DNA of 64,000 nt, taken from assembly GCF_024346875.1 (NCBI RefSeq), contig NZ_AP024872.1, positions 620,001 to 684,000 on the forward strand. Reading direction: 5' to 3'. Origin of the DNA: Vibrio gallicus. GTDB lineage: Bacteria > Pseudomonadota > Gammaproteobacteria > Enterobacterales > Vibrionaceae. Under the pieces are notes generated by a model. It did not search any database and was not told the origin of the DNA. It saw only the letters and a program-made list of their open reading frames with translations. A program made the translations under genes and the position numbers. This document shows positions 16,525 to 26,167 of this stretch, piece after piece. The stretch's first letter is position 1. The number at the start of each line of letters is the position of its first letter.

Positions 16525-18078
16525 TTATTCAGCCTCATCGATTTCCAGCGCCCACGGCATAAGATCGGTCAGATCATCTTGTGGCGATCGCATCGGCAGC
16601 ACTTTGAATAAGTGCACGAAGTAGTAATATGGATTGATGTTATTTGCACGACAAGTCATCACCAAGCTATACAAGTTAGCGCTCGCAGTCGCACCTTCAA
16701 CTGATGTTGAGAACATCCAATTTTTTCGACCCGTTGTAAACGGACGGATATCTCGCTCTGTCACATTGTTATCAATGCTTATGTCACCATCTTCTAGATA
16801 AGTGAGCAACTTCGGCCATTGGTTAATCGTATAATTTATGGCGAGGCCGATTTGACTTTTCGGCAGTACTTTTCCTTGGCTTTCCAGCAACCACTTATGG
16901 AACGTGCCTAAGATGGGTTTCGATTTTCGTTGTCGTAGATGTTGCCGCTCGACAGTGCTCAAGCCTTTAGCTTCCTGTTCAATACCATAAAGCTTTGCGA
17001 TAAAGCTGATGGCTTTCTCTATACGGCCCGATTTCTTCTTCGGTTGCGCTTTTTGTGCATCGGTAAATTTGCGTCTTACGTGTGCTAAGCACCCCGCTTG
17101 GCTAACATTATCGAGGCCGTTATAAGCTTGATAACCATCGGTGAGTAGGTAACCCGAGTAGCCACCAAGGAAGTCTTTAACACATTGCCCTGCACGACTT
17201 GGTTGATAGTCGTAAATGACCACAGGTTGTTTGGCGAACTCACCGCTACGATAAACCCACATATAAGATTTGCTTTGTGCTGAGCGCTCTTGCTCTCGCA
17301 ACACTTGAACGGTCGTTTCATCCGCGCAGATGAGTTTTTCATTCAGTAAATGAGCTTTCATTGCTTCAACGATAACGGTCACTTTACTGCCCAGTTGAAC
17401 ACACCAGTTTGCAAGCGTGCCTCGGCTTAACTCGATATCTGAGCGCTTTAAGATTTCAACCTGGCGATAAAGCGGCAAGGCGTCAACATATTTGGCCGTA
17501 ACTACCGCAGCGAATGCTTCAGGGCTGCCGATGCTTTTCGGGATCATGTTGGCAGGTCGAGGGGCGGTGACGATTTTGCTGCTGGTTTGTGTCTTTTCAC
17601 ACTGACGGCAGGCGTATTTCGTGCGCTCATGCCGCACGACGCTGACCTTCTGAGGGATGATTTTTAGCTCTTCCGAGACTTCAGTACCGCATGGATGTAG
17701 CGGTTCATTGCAGCATTCACAGTAAGGGGCATTGAGTGTGTGCTGATGAACTTCACGATCAAGCTCTACTGGTAATGGTTTTCGGCCTTTCTTGTGATGC
17801 TTTGGACTGGCTTTAGGTAAGGCATTTTGCTGCTCAGCTTCGTTAAACGTCCCTTTCGGGGCTTTTTCACTTTTAGCGGAGAAGCGCTTGGACTTACTTA
17901 AGTTAAGTTCCTCAAGAAGCAGCCGCATTTTATTCTCTAACTCAACCACTTCTTCTGATTGGGTATCAACTGTTTTTTTCAGTTCATAGTTCTCTTCCTG
18001 AAGCTTGAGTAGCATCGCTTTGAGTTGTTCTACATCATCAGGAAGTTCGGTCATTTTTTGGGGCTCGTCATCTGTCAT
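16525..18078 (-). CDS. tnpC: IS66 TnpC transposase
   Basis: The 517-residue DDE transposase of IS66 has an N-terminal coiled coil (about residues 10-65) and a leucine-rich helix LLLEELNLSKSKRFS near 70. A zinc-binding cysteine cluster follows (YCECCNEPLHPCG and YACRQCEKT). The catalytic domain contains ICADETTV, TDGYQAYN and NNVTERDIRPF, whose acidic residues form the active site. The stop is just inside the IS66 left end. Confidence 0.96.
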   Translation of the reverse strand: MTDDEPQKMTELPDDVEQLKAMLLKLQEENYELKKTVDTQSEEVVELENKMRLLLEELNLSKSKRFSAKSEKAPKGTFNEAEQQNALPKASPKHHKKGRKPLPVELDREVHQHTLNAPYCECCNEPLHPCGTEVSEELKIIPQKVSVVRHERTKYACRQCEKTQTSSKIVTAPRPANMIPKSIGSPEAFAAVVTAKYVDALPLYRQVEILKRSDIELSRGTLANWCVQLGSKVTVIVEAMKAHLLNEKLICADETTVQVLREQERSAQSKSYMWVYRSGEFAKQPVVIYDYQPSRAGQCVKDFLGGYSGYLLTDGYQAYNGLDNVSQAGCLAHVRRKFTDAQKAQPKKKSGRIEKAISFIAKLYGIEQEAKGLSTVERQHLRQRKSKPILGTFHKWLLESQGKVLPKSQIGLAINYTINQWPKLLTYLEDGDISIDNNVTERDIRPFTTGRKNWMFSTSVEGATASANLYSLVMTCRANNINPYYYFVHLFKVLPMRSPQDDLTDLMPWALEIDEAE

Positions 18079-18141
18079 TTCCCCTTAGTTTGACAGTGAA
18101 AAAGGATCGCTCAAGTCCAATGAGGTGATCAGTATCATCGC

Positions 18142-18504
18142 TCACACTTCTCGGCCATAAAGGGGCTGATGAGCCTTTGGGTTTTCAAGATTCAACCCAG
18201 ATAATAGCCAGTTAAGCTGTTGAGTAGATATGTGGATATGGCCCGCGGCTGTAGGCTTTGGCCACTTAAAGCGGCCTTTTTCGAGTCGGCGATAGTAGAG
18301 CCAAAAGCCGTTAGTGTCCCAAAAGAGAATTTTGATTTTATCTCGGCCACGATTACAAAAGATGAACCACGCACTGCTCAATGGATCCATTTCTAGCACA
18401 TCAGCGACAATGAGAGAGAGGCCGTCAATCGACTTTCTCATATCGGTAACCCCCGAGACGAGATAAACCGCGCCACTTGGGATCATTGCAGCGCCTTCAG
18501 CCAA
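18142..18504 (-). CDS. tnpB: IS66 accessory protein TnpB
   Basis: A 120-residue IS66 Orf2 protein required for transposition. Recognisable by VSGVTDMRKSIDGL near residue 17, FIFCNRGRDKIKILFWD in the middle and WLLSGLNL near the end. It overlaps the tnpA stop by 22 bases, a usual IS66 arrangement. Unrelated to the TnpB of IS200/IS605. Confidence 0.95.
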   Translation of the reverse strand: MAEGAAMIPSGAVYLVSGVTDMRKSIDGLSLIVADVLEMDPLSSAWFIFCNRGRDKIKILFWDTNGFWLYYRRLEKGRFKWPKPTAAGHIHISTQQLNWLLSGLNLENPKAHQPLYGREV

Positions 18505-18782
18505 GTTTGAATTTGAGAAAATGAAAGTGATGTCGGCAGCTCGGCGCGCACGCCATTAGGCAAATGTACAACGACCATTTCGCCACAAAAAGACGGTTGG
18601 CTATTAATGACCATTTGGTGCGCGACCTGTTCATTGTCAGTGTTCTTGAGCTTTTTTAGCCAATAGTGAAAAGTGGCGTAATTAATATCGTGCTTTTTAC
18701 AAAAGTCTGGAATAGAAAGTCCACCTTCTTGCTGCTTGGAGATGATGGCCGTCCAATGTTGGTGCTTTTCTGATTGAGTCAT
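18483..18782 (-). CDS. tnpA: IS66 accessory protein TnpA
   Basis: A 99-residue protein with an N-terminal helix-turn-helix (HWTAIISKQQEGGLSIPDFCKKH) and the YATFHYWLKKLK segment typical of IS66 Orf1. It is the first gene of the element and starts close to the right end. It probably binds the IS ends. Confidence 0.93.
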   Translation of the reverse strand: MTQSEKHQHWTAIISKQQEGGLSIPDFCKKHDINYATFHYWLKKLKNTDNEQVAHQMVINSQPSFCGEMVVVHLPNGVRAELPTSLSFSQIQTWLKALQ

Positions 18783-18856
18783 AGTTCCTCCATTTGTTTG
18801 GGAAACTATGACAAAGGCTTGCTGATATTAGAATGTGGGGTTAATTGCGCGCTTAC

Positions 18857-19494
18857 GTAATACCTAACTCTTCCATTTTTGCTTTGAACGTCAACGACTT
18901 CATCGGCGCACCATTATCTGAGTGAAGAACCAGAGCTTGATTGAAGCACTGCTCTCGCATCAACGTTCGTTGCAGAAGTTGTGACGCCAGCTCACCGCAT
19001 TCATGCTCATACACCTCATAACCCACGATTTTTCGACTGTAGATGTCCTCGATGACATACAGGTAATAGTGTTGGCCTCGAACTTTTGAAGGTAAGTAAG
19101 TGATATCCCATGTATAGACTTGGTTCGAATCTGTCGCTGTGTAACTTGTTGGCTTCGCTTGCTTCTGTCTACTCCTTTGACGACCTCGTTTGTGGAGTTG
19201 CCCCTGTGCACTCAGTACCCGATAGTAACTCGACTCAGAGCGGTTACACACCTCAATAATCGCATCACGCTCTTGCTGAGATAGCTTATTAGCAGGCTCA
19301 GGTCTGTTGCATTTCGGCCTTTTGTCAGCTTGAACTTCACTTTGCTGATACCAACGACGATATGTTCTCAAGTCAATTTGAACTTCATTGCAAGCAGGCT
19401 CTAAACGGCACCCGCCTTGCTTTGCCTTAAGGATAAGCTCCACTATGGTCTGCCTTTCATCGGTTGAGGTTAGTCGTCCTCTGGCTCTTCCCCG
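18857..19494 (-). pseudogene. IS3 orfB transposase, N-terminal part (split by IS66)
   Basis: It carries the HTH_21-like part (RTYRRWYQQ) and the first catalytic Asp of the rve integrase core (YTWDITYLP), then LVLHSDNGAP with the second Asp. The frame overlaps the end of orfA: RGRLTSTDERQ can be read in the -1 frame before the orfA stop, so orfA and orfB are normally joined by -1 frameshifting as in other IS3 members. The IS66 insertion ends this part after MEELGIT. Confidence 0.88.
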
Positions 19495-19970
19495 TAAAAG
19501 GCTCTCAGCTTTTTTCTTAGTACCAAGAGGGCGGCTGTTTCAGCGAGCGCTTTTTCTTTGAGTCGTAAATCTTTCTTCAACTCTTTGATTTCAAGTTTGT
19601 CAGCTTTAGCCTGCTTCTTTGCTTCAGCTTCCTGCTCTTTACTCGACTTAAACCCTTGCATACATTCGCTGCGCCAACTTTGGATTTGTTCAGGGAAAAG
19701 ACCTTTTTCACGACAATATTGGCTGAGTTCACTTTCGGTCATCGAGTAAGTCTCGGCAACAATGGCGAGTTTAGTTTGAGCAGACCACTGCTCTGATGAA
19801 GTGTTGCTATTTGGCACGGCGGCTCCTGAACGTCTGAGTTGCTGGCGCCAATGATACAGGGTCGCAGTGCTAATTCCTTCCTCTTCCGACACTTCTTTCA
19901 CTGACATCGAATAGGGAGGCAACAGCTTCTTCAATATAGCTTCTTTTCTTTCTACTGAGATACGAGACAC
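19470..19970 (-). CDS. IS3-family OrfA
   Basis: A 166-residue DNA-binding protein with two helix-turn-helix segments (VSEEEGISTATLYHWRQQLR near residue 25 and a second near 70-100) and a C-terminal leucine-zipper-like coiled coil (about residues 110-155) used for oligomerisation. The gene lies at the right end of the element and is open. Its partner orfB is broken, so the element is probably inactive on its own. Confidence 0.9.
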   Translation of the reverse strand: MSRISVERKEAILKKLLPPYSMSVKEVSEEEGISTATLYHWRQQLRRSGAAVPNSNTSSEQWSAQTKLAIVAETYSMTESELSQYCREKGLFPEQIQSWRSECMQGFKSSKEQEAEAKKQAKADKLEIKELKKDLRLKEKALAETAALLVLRKKLRAFYGEEPEDD

Positions 19971-20031
19971 AATTACTCTTTATCGCCCAAACTGGTTAAA
20001 TTTTAACAGTGACAACTACCCTGCCAGATAG

Positions 20032-20778
20032 GGCTTAACTGTTTCTACTTTCATAGACCTAGCTTACATTGAAAGACTATTGAATGCCGAAGTCCCCAAT
20101 AGCTTTTCAAAAGCTATTGATAAAAAAGCTAAGATCAAAAAAATGGGACTCAAGACTAGCGTAAAGTACGCTCTCGAGATCAACGCAAATCTGACCGACC
20201 GAATTCAGATACAAACGGTTAATGATGCTCTGTGTATTGTGCTTCCACTGGATATAAAAGTACGAGTAACTTGTTCGAAACTTGGGAATGTTCGAACCAC
20301 TCTTAGTTCAAGTTTATTGGTAAGCATTACTGCATCCCTTTCCGTCAGTGAAGAATGGGAACCCAATATTCAGACGGAGATTAAATACCAGTGGGCAAGT
20401 AAACCAGAGATCAAACTCTTTAATACAATCAAAGTCAGACTCACAAGTATCATTGAACCTGAAATTGGAAAAGCGCTGAAGTCTGTTCAACCTCGCGTTG
20501 AGAAACTCTTAGAAAAACTAGACCTAAAAAGTAAGCTAGAAAAAGTCTGGCTAGAAACGCATAAACCTAAACTGATAGTAGACAAACCGTCGACTTGGCT
20601 TGTAACACAACCTACAGCCTTCAAATTCTCCGGAATCAAATACAATAGTGAGTCACTAGAGTTAATAACTCAGATGGATTGTAGTCTGGCCATTTTCATA
20701 ACCGAAGATACACCAAAAACTCAAGTACCAATTGCTATTCCTAAGCTGAAACCTCTTACGTATAGCTTCTTAGAATAA
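20032..20778 (+). pseudogene. DUF4403-like protein, N-terminally truncated at the IS boundary
   Basis: The frame continues upstream of any start as TVSTFIDLAYIERLLNAEVP, which matches the region of DUF4403 proteins where the conserved Leu-Asn and Pro residues lie. It then stops in frame at 20029, next to the IS3 right end, so the original start was lost. The body has alternating beta-strand-like segments, a helix around residues 125-150 and a W-L-x-x-x-P motif (STWLVTQPTAF). At 232-249 residues it is about half the usual family length. DUF4403 proteins are uncharacterised. The family assignment is tentative. Confidence 0.5.
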
Positions 20779-20850
20779 TGATTATTCCAATTGAAATGTT
20801 TAATAAATGTACACTCCTTTGTCCGCAGCCTTTCCCTTTGAGCACAAATT

Positions 20851-21759
20851 ATGTCTTGGTTAAATAACACATTAAGTTTCACATCAAATGTCTTCACCTT
20901 CGGTGGTTCTAGTAAAGTCAAAACAGCCAAACAAGAATATGATTTAGTATTTGAACAGTATGACCCATTGTTTAAGAAAGCTGATGCCATAAAGAAGCAA
21001 ACTGAAAGTGTATTAAACCAAGTTGGCGTTAGGATTAAGTCAATCAACATCATCTTAAGTCAAGTTCAAACAACGCTTGATAGAGAGTGCAAGATTGAAA
21101 ACGGTTTTAGTACATCGACTCTTTCGAGCAGTATCAAAAGTATCCAGACCTTCAATACATCTTTTAATGCAGCTTCTACTGCTGGTTTTGGCGGTGTAGT
21201 TGGTGGCTCTACAGCTGTAGGAGCTTGGGCATTGGTTTCAACCGTTGGAAGTGCCTCTACAGGCGCTAGTATTGCTGGTTTGTCCGGTGTGGCTGCTTCA
21301 AATGCAACTTTAGCTTGGTTTGGTGGCGGTTCTTTAGCTGCAGGAGGTGCGGGTATGACAGGTGGAATGGCTGTGCTGGGCGGCATTGTAGCAGTTCCTA
21401 TGCTGTATTTTGCTTCGAGAGGCGCTTACAAGAAAGCGCAAAAGATCTCTGAAGAAGCAGAGAAGCTCGACGCGGAAATAGCCAAGCTAAAAGCCATGTT
21501 ACCAATAGCAAAATCAGAATTAGACAAAGCAAAGGAATGCGCGGCTTACATTGATGAAATATCGTCTAGGTATGAGATGGTGGCAGTACAGATTCTTAAT
21601 GACATTACTCAAATGGCATCATATAAATTCAAATGGTACAAAGTTCAAACTTGGTTTTCTGATAAATATGATCCCGAAGCTAAAGCTAAGCTCACAGAAG
21701 TACTAGCTTTGGAAACTGAGCAATATCTCTCTCTACTAAACCAAAACAAGCTCGTTTAG
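20851..21759 (+). CDS. Uncharacterised coiled-coil protein with a glycine-rich membrane segment
   Basis: No family was recognised. The 302 residues start with amphipathic helices (about 1-100). A long Gly/Ala-rich hydrophobic block follows (about 105-195) with GGVVGGSTAVGAW, ATLAWFGGGSLAAGGAG and GGMAVLGGIVAVP. A charged coiled coil comes next (about 200-235, KISEEAEKLDAEIAKLKAM). The arrangement resembles pore-forming or membrane-disrupting helical proteins, but this is only shape. It lies 72 bases after the DUF4403-like frame on the same strand and converges on the 194-residue membrane protein. Confidence 0.65.
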   Translation: MSWLNNTLSFTSNVFTFGGSSKVKTAKQEYDLVFEQYDPLFKKADAIKKQTESVLNQVGVRIKSINIILSQVQTTLDRECKIENGFSTSTLSSSIKSIQTFNTSFNAASTAGFGGVVGGSTAVGAWALVSTVGSASTGASIAGLSGVAASNATLAWFGGGSLAAGGAGMTGGMAVLGGIVAVPMLYFASRGAYKKAQKISEEAEKLDAEIAKLKAMLPIAKSELDKAKECAAYIDEISSRYEMVAVQILNDITQMASYKFKWYKVQTWFSDKYDPEAKAKLTEVLALETEQYLSLLNQNKLV

Positions 21760-21762
21760 GTC

Positions 21763-22347
21763 TCATTTAATCAATCCGGGTATAGCTTCGTAGCTGCTAC
21801 TAGCAAAGCTGGTAGCAGCACTATTAGTAACGTGATACAGCATAGGCTTGAACACCCCCCACTCAATCAAGTTATTAAGCGCAGCCAATAAAAACGCCAA
21901 TACCTCTCCAGTAACGCCGCCAACTTGTTTAGGAAAGAACACTTCTGCATTTTTATCAGGGTAGATCCCCATCCGCACTACCCACTCTCCTTTGTCGTTG
22001 ATATAGGTCGCATAGACATCATACATACCGGTATCTATCGTGGTGAACGCTGTAAGTGGTGTTCTGTGCAGGTATCTCTTGGCAGGGCCTTTGTTCTGCA
22101 CCTTCTCAACAAAACTTGGCTGGTTTAGTAGCTCTTCTCTGATGTCATTGTTGATGCTTTGAGTCAAATAATCCGTTGTAATGATCGAGTTAACTACCAT
22201 CTTGAAAGGTAACCATGTCAGGTAGATTGAGACACTAATTGCCAGAACTGCTGATATGAATAAAGATTTTTTCGTAACGTTCAAAAAGTGACCACCGATC
22301 ATTAACCTAGGGATATTTCTAAGAAAGTTGGGTGAAATTCGAGCCAT
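21763..22347 (-). CDS. Uncharacterised membrane protein
   Basis: The 194 residues include a clear transmembrane helix near residues 28-52 (LFISAVLAISVSIYLTWLPFKM) and a second hydrophobic stretch near 145-160 (VLAFLLAALNNLIEW). A polar domain of about 90 residues lies between them. No family was recognised. It converges with the glycine-rich protein gene, leaving three bases between stops. Its downstream position relative to the restriction operon may be chance; a 129-base gap separates it from the 146-residue gene. Confidence 0.6.
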   Translation of the reverse strand: MARISPNFLRNIPRLMIGGHFLNVTKKSLFISAVLAISVSIYLTWLPFKMVVNSIITTDYLTQSINNDIREELLNQPSFVEKVQNKGPAKRYLHRTPLTAFTTIDTGMYDVYATYINDKGEWVVRMGIYPDKNAEVFFPKQVGGVTGEVLAFLLAALNNLIEWGVFKPMLYHVTNSAATSFASSSYEAIPGLIK

Positions 22348-22476
22348 TGCACTTCAAGTTTATGCCTAAAGCTTTGAAGCGAAGTTATCTCAAGTTACTA
22401 GCACATTATCAAAGCGTGATAGGCAGCCCTAAAATTGTAGTTTTGGCATTAAGATTCATAGCAATTTTCATCGGCT

Positions 22477-22917
22477 TCAAAAAGCATCAATGATTTTTTG
22501 ACTACTGAAAACAGCTTCAGCTTGTTCTTGTTTCTTGAGTATGGACTCGAAATATTCAACCAGCTCTTCTTTTATAACTTCATCTGCGTCTTCCATTTCC
22601 TCGATAAAATAGCTGCTAAATGTAGACTCAATCAACTCTTCAGCTCTTTTTGTTCGTTGTTTAATATTCGAGAACCATTCATTTATGTGTCCTTCAACAG
22701 CTACTTTCTCATCCTCATCAGACATAGCTTTTTCCCAGTCATTAGAGTCCCAATTAAATAGCTCAAGCCCATCAACTAATTCACGATAATATGAATATTT
22801 ATGCTCATCTCCGATAACCGATTCAACAAAGCGAACCCGCTTAATCTCCAAATCGGTATCTTTATAAGTCGATGGATTTTCCGCGTAGTATTTCTCTAAC
22901 CAATCTGAATATTTCAT
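22477..22917 (-). CDS. Small acidic protein at the end of the restriction operon
   Basis: The 146 residues are strongly acidic and mostly helical, with many Glu/Asp and Lys and a repetitive helix near the C-terminus (EELVEYFESILKKQEQAEAVF). No domain was recognised. The gene starts 51 bases after the Res stop on the same strand, so it is probably the last gene of the operon. It could be an accessory, a nuclease inhibitor or unrelated. Confidence 0.6.
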   Translation of the reverse strand: MKYSDWLEKYYAENPSTYKDTDLEIKRVRFVESVIGDEHKYSYYRELVDGLELFNWDSNDWEKAMSDEDEKVAVEGHINEWFSNIKQRTKRAEELIESTFSSYFIEEMEDADEVIKEELVEYFESILKKQEQAEAVFSSQKIIDAF

Positions 22918-22968
22918 GATTACCTCAGTATCGAGGAAAGCAGCTCATAGCCGCCTTCCTCTTTGCGT

Positions 22969-25900
22969 TTATTTATCCAATTGGTTTGAAAAAGTATCAA
23001 ACGAGTCGGCTTTAACCAATCTTGCTGGATTATCTAAACTTGTCCCAGCACCATCTTTCGATAGTGCCTTAAAGTGCTCAATACCACAGTTGATTTTGGC
23101 TTGCTCTGCTGCTCTCAAATCATCAGAGAAGATGCTCGACTTAGTTTCCACCACAAAGTAAAGCTGATCACCAGTACCGTCATCTTTATCAATAAGAACT
23201 GCCCAGTCAGGGTTATAGCTACCTAATGGCGTATCTATTTTGAACCAGGCTGGAAGTTTAGAGTAGAGCTTCACTTCCGCGGCGCTCTCTAGTCTCTCTG
23301 CAAATTCAAATTCAGTGTTTGAGTCACAGATGATGTAGTCGTAAACAGACTTTTCAGCAGCCACCATGTTCTTCAGATAGCCTGTAAGCTCTTCTTCTTG
23401 AAATAGCTCTTGAGCGTAATATTCATCATCACCTATACGTTGATACGAAATTCCATCAACGATAGCTAAGCGCATTTGTTTGAGGATTACATCGGCACAT
23501 TGCTGAATAAACAACTGAGGGTTTTTCTTGAATGCTTCAAGTTTATCCCCTAGACCAAGTAATATTTGAACAATCGTAGCTCTGGTTAGATTGGTCTGAG
23601 ACTCTAGATAAGTCACGATATCAGGGAGTTTAAAGTTAACCTCAAACAACCCTCTTTTATCTTGGATTTTATTACCGTCAGCATCTCTATCCGAAGTTTG
23701 TAATCCAGACTCTAATACTTCGACTCGACGTTTTTTGGATTCATACTTAATATCAGCAACCACAACTGAGGCTCGAATCTCACTAATACATGTATCTACA
23801 AGCTTATCTACGCTGAAATTGACTCTATAAGTAGTTTTGTACTTAATGCGATCCCAAAGAGCCTTAAAATCGCTCCCAAGGACTACCTGTTTACCGTTAT
23901 CTTCACGAAGCGCTGCGGTTTTCTTCTCTTCGTGCCTCTTGATGCTCAATCCTTTAGACACTTTTTCTAGCGTCGCCAAGATTGAACCAGCATACTCCTT
24001 AACGCTTTCAGGTAAGCTCACTTTGTTTTCGGCTAAATCAATCTTCAAAGAATCTTGTATCTTCCCTTTCTTGTCGATGTAACCTTCATCGGTAAGATGT
24101 TGATAGATTTCTTCAGATTTTTTAGCACCAAGAAACTCTTTTGTATCATGCTCACCAGAGATGACGATATTGGCAAATTGATGCTTTTCAACAGCACCAA
24201 ATTTTATCCCTTCTTCTTGTTCTATCTCTTTTTGAAGCTCTTCAACGAACTGCTCATAGGATTCATTAGCCATAACAGTAAGCGTATTGACTTCAAACCC
24301 ATATGGAACGCGCTCTCCCGACTGATCGACTGCCAGACGTAATCCACGACCAATCTCCTGACGTTTTTTCATCACGGAGTTAGTTTCATTTAAGGTACAA
24401 ATTTGGAAGACGTTTGGGTTATCCCAACCTTCTTTCAATGCAGAGTGAGAGAAGATAAATCGAAGCTTTTCATCCATAGATAAAAGCTTTTCTTTGTCTT
24501 TCATTATCAAGTTATAGGCTGATTCATCAGCGGCTGTTTTACCGCCTTCACCTTTTGCTGAAAGTTTTGATTCAGCAAAAAGAGGGTTGCCCGATGCATC
24601 TTTTTTCTTATCTTGTGCAAAGTAGCCATTGTGAACTGAGCTTGCTAGTTCCTTTAGGGCAAGTTCATTTAACGTATGTTTACCAGCATCATTCTTGTCC
24701 CAAATTGACGGGTATAAAACACGATACTTTGGCTTTCTAAGCTGTTTGATAAACTCTTCTTCAAACCAAATAGAAAACTTGCCTTGCGTAGGTATTCCGT
24801 CAGTGGTGTACCCTCTGTAATTGGCTACTTTATCAATAAAGAACAAACTAAGAACTTTGATGCCTTTCTGGCTGATCACTTTTGAGTGATCCATAACATC
24901 AACGCCAGTGGTGATTTTTCTATAAAATTTCAGCTCTTTTTCGAGATGTTCTTCAACAGTTTTAGACACTTGTAATCGCTTATAAGTATCTTGGTCAACT
25001 TCACCAATAGCTTGTTTAAGCTCAATGATGTCATCTCGGCTGGTAAAATCGATATACTCATTACCTACTTCACAATAAATGTCATTGATCACGTAGCCTT
25101 CATACACCGAACGCCCACCAGACGCTTCAAACAAATCAAGACCGCTTCTAACGGTAATGGTTTTGCGAGACTGTATTTTACCAGCTTTAGTTTGCGCATC
25201 GATTTCGACCTTGGCCGTTATCGGTGATTTTTTATTATCGACACTTAATAACTTTATATAGGCTTGATTATGGTTGGCTTGCACTTCCAATGAAGCAACT
25301 TCAATCTGTTTAACCAGCTTACGCTCATACGCATCTATTGAATCGAGCTTATAGAGCATATTGAAGCTTTCGGTCAGTGTTGCAGAATAGCGGAACGTAC
25401 ATAGAGGATTTAAGCTCGCTATTGCTTTCTTACGATTCGTAGTAGACGCAACTGATTGAGGTTCATCAATTAAAACCACAGGATGGGTAGCTTGAATGAA
25501 ATCAATTGGCTTCATACCATTCAAGCGGTCATCTGTACGGTGTATTAAGTTTGCTTTTGTTTCTTTAGACGGGTCAGTAAAAGACTTACTAAAAGCGTCA
25601 ATGTTGATAACCATAATCTGGATATAATCATTTGTAGCAAAGTTTCTTACTTGCTCTCGCTTTGAAGAATCATAGACAAAGTAGTCATACTGAACGTTTT
25701 TATACTCTTTCCTGAAATGCTCTTCAGTGATTTGCAGAGATTTATATACACCTTCTTTGATCGCAACAGAAGGTACAACGATAATGAACTTAGTAAGGCC
25801 ATAGCGTTGGTTCAGCTCAAAAGCACTGCGCAAATATACATATGTTTTACCCGTACCTGTTTCCATCTCAACAGTAAAATCGAGACTAGGTAGAGCTTGC

Positions 25901-26157
25901 TTTGTTGTTTCAGTTTGCGGTAAACCATTAACCAGTTGGACATTTCGCGTATTTTCATACAACTCTTCAGGCAAAAGAGTCAGAGCATTGGCGACACCAA
26001 TACCATCATTTTTCTCAAACATGTCCGCTTGAACAGCATTCGACACAGAGAAATTAGATTGAAAGGTTTCTTGCCCCTCAAAAACGCCAACAACAGCATT
26101 AATCGCGTCTTTTTGATGGTCGAGATTTGGGTTAAATTTTATCTTCATTTCAGACAT
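22969..26157 (-). CDS. res: Type III restriction enzyme, Res subunit
   Basis: Res is the ATP-dependent translocase and nuclease of a type III system and works only with Mod. Walker A METGTGKT lies near residue 97, the box LIDEPQ near 225, and IFSHSALKEGWDNPNVFQIC followed by RQEIGRGLRL (motif VI) near 570-610. The C-terminal nuclease has NPDW ... FVVETKS, the PD-(D/E)XK pattern of type III Res proteins. I start it at ATG 26157 (1062 residues), preceded by GGGGGAAGTT; an upstream start at 26184 overlaps mod. No frameshift was seen. Confidence 0.94.
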   Translation of the reverse strand: MSEMKIKFNPNLDHQKDAINAVVGVFEGQETFQSNFSVSNAVQADMFEKNDGIGVANALTLLPEELYENTRNVQLVNGLPQTETTKQALPSLDFTVEMETGTGKTYVYLRSAFELNQRYGLTKFIIVVPSVAIKEGVYKSLQITEEHFRKEYKNVQYDYFVYDSSKREQVRNFATNDYIQIMVINIDAFSKSFTDPSKETKANLIHRTDDRLNGMKPIDFIQATHPVVLIDEPQSVASTTNRKKAIASLNPLCTFRYSATLTESFNMLYKLDSIDAYERKLVKQIEVASLEVQANHNQAYIKLLSVDNKKSPITAKVEIDAQTKAGKIQSRKTITVRSGLDLFEASGGRSVYEGYVINDIYCEVGNEYIDFTSRDDIIELKQAIGEVDQDTYKRLQVSKTVEEHLEKELKFYRKITTGVDVMDHSKVISQKGIKVLSLFFIDKVANYRGYTTDGIPTQGKFSIWFEEEFIKQLRKPKYRVLYPSIWDKNDAGKHTLNELALKELASSVHNGYFAQDKKKDASGNPLFAESKLSAKGEGGKTAADESAYNLIMKDKEKLLSMDEKLRFIFSHSALKEGWDNPNVFQICTLNETNSVMKKRQEIGRGLRLAVDQSGERVPYGFEVNTLTVMANESYEQFVEELQKEIEQEEGIKFGAVEKHQFANIVISGEHDTKEFLGAKKSEEIYQHLTDEGYIDKKGKIQDSLKIDLAENKVSLPESVKEYAGSILATLEKVSKGLSIKRHEEKKTAALREDNGKQVVLGSDFKALWDRIKYKTTYRVNFSVDKLVDTCISEIRASVVVADIKYESKKRRVEVLESGLQTSDRDADGNKIQDKRGLFEVNFKLPDIVTYLESQTNLTRATIVQILLGLGDKLEAFKKNPQLFIQQCADVILKQMRLAIVDGISYQRIGDDEYYAQELFQEEELTGYLKNMVAAEKSVYDYIICDSNTEFEFAERLESAAEVKLYSKLPAWFKIDTPLGSYNPDWAVLIDKDDGTGDQLYFVVETKSSIFSDDLRAAEQAKINCGIEHFKALSKDGAGTSLDNPARLVKADSFDTFSNQLDK

Positions 26158-26167
26158 AACTTCCCCC

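Larger units (their letters stand above)
16498..18856 (-). mobile_element. IS66-family insertion sequence, complete
   Basis: The element is 2359 bases long, with ends GTAAGCGCGCAATTAA (16498 onward) and the reverse complement ending at 18856. It is flanked by the 8-base direct repeat GTAATACC at 16490-16497 and 18857-18864, the usual IS66 target duplication. Genes run tnpA, tnpB, tnpC on the minus strand. All three are open and the ends are clean, so it appears recent and potentially active. Confidence 0.95.
16115..20017 (-). mobile_element. IS3-family element interrupted by IS66
   Basis: The element encodes orfA (19470-19970) and orfB, which is split by the IS66 into 18857-19494 and 16138-16497. 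The outer ends share AGTTGTCA (16115-16122, and the reverse complement at 20010-20017). The immediate flanks do not show a matching 3-base duplication. The left neighbour is an aldolase fragment whose missing half does not appear on the right, so sequence was lost during or after insertion. The exact ends are approximate. Confidence 0.8.
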
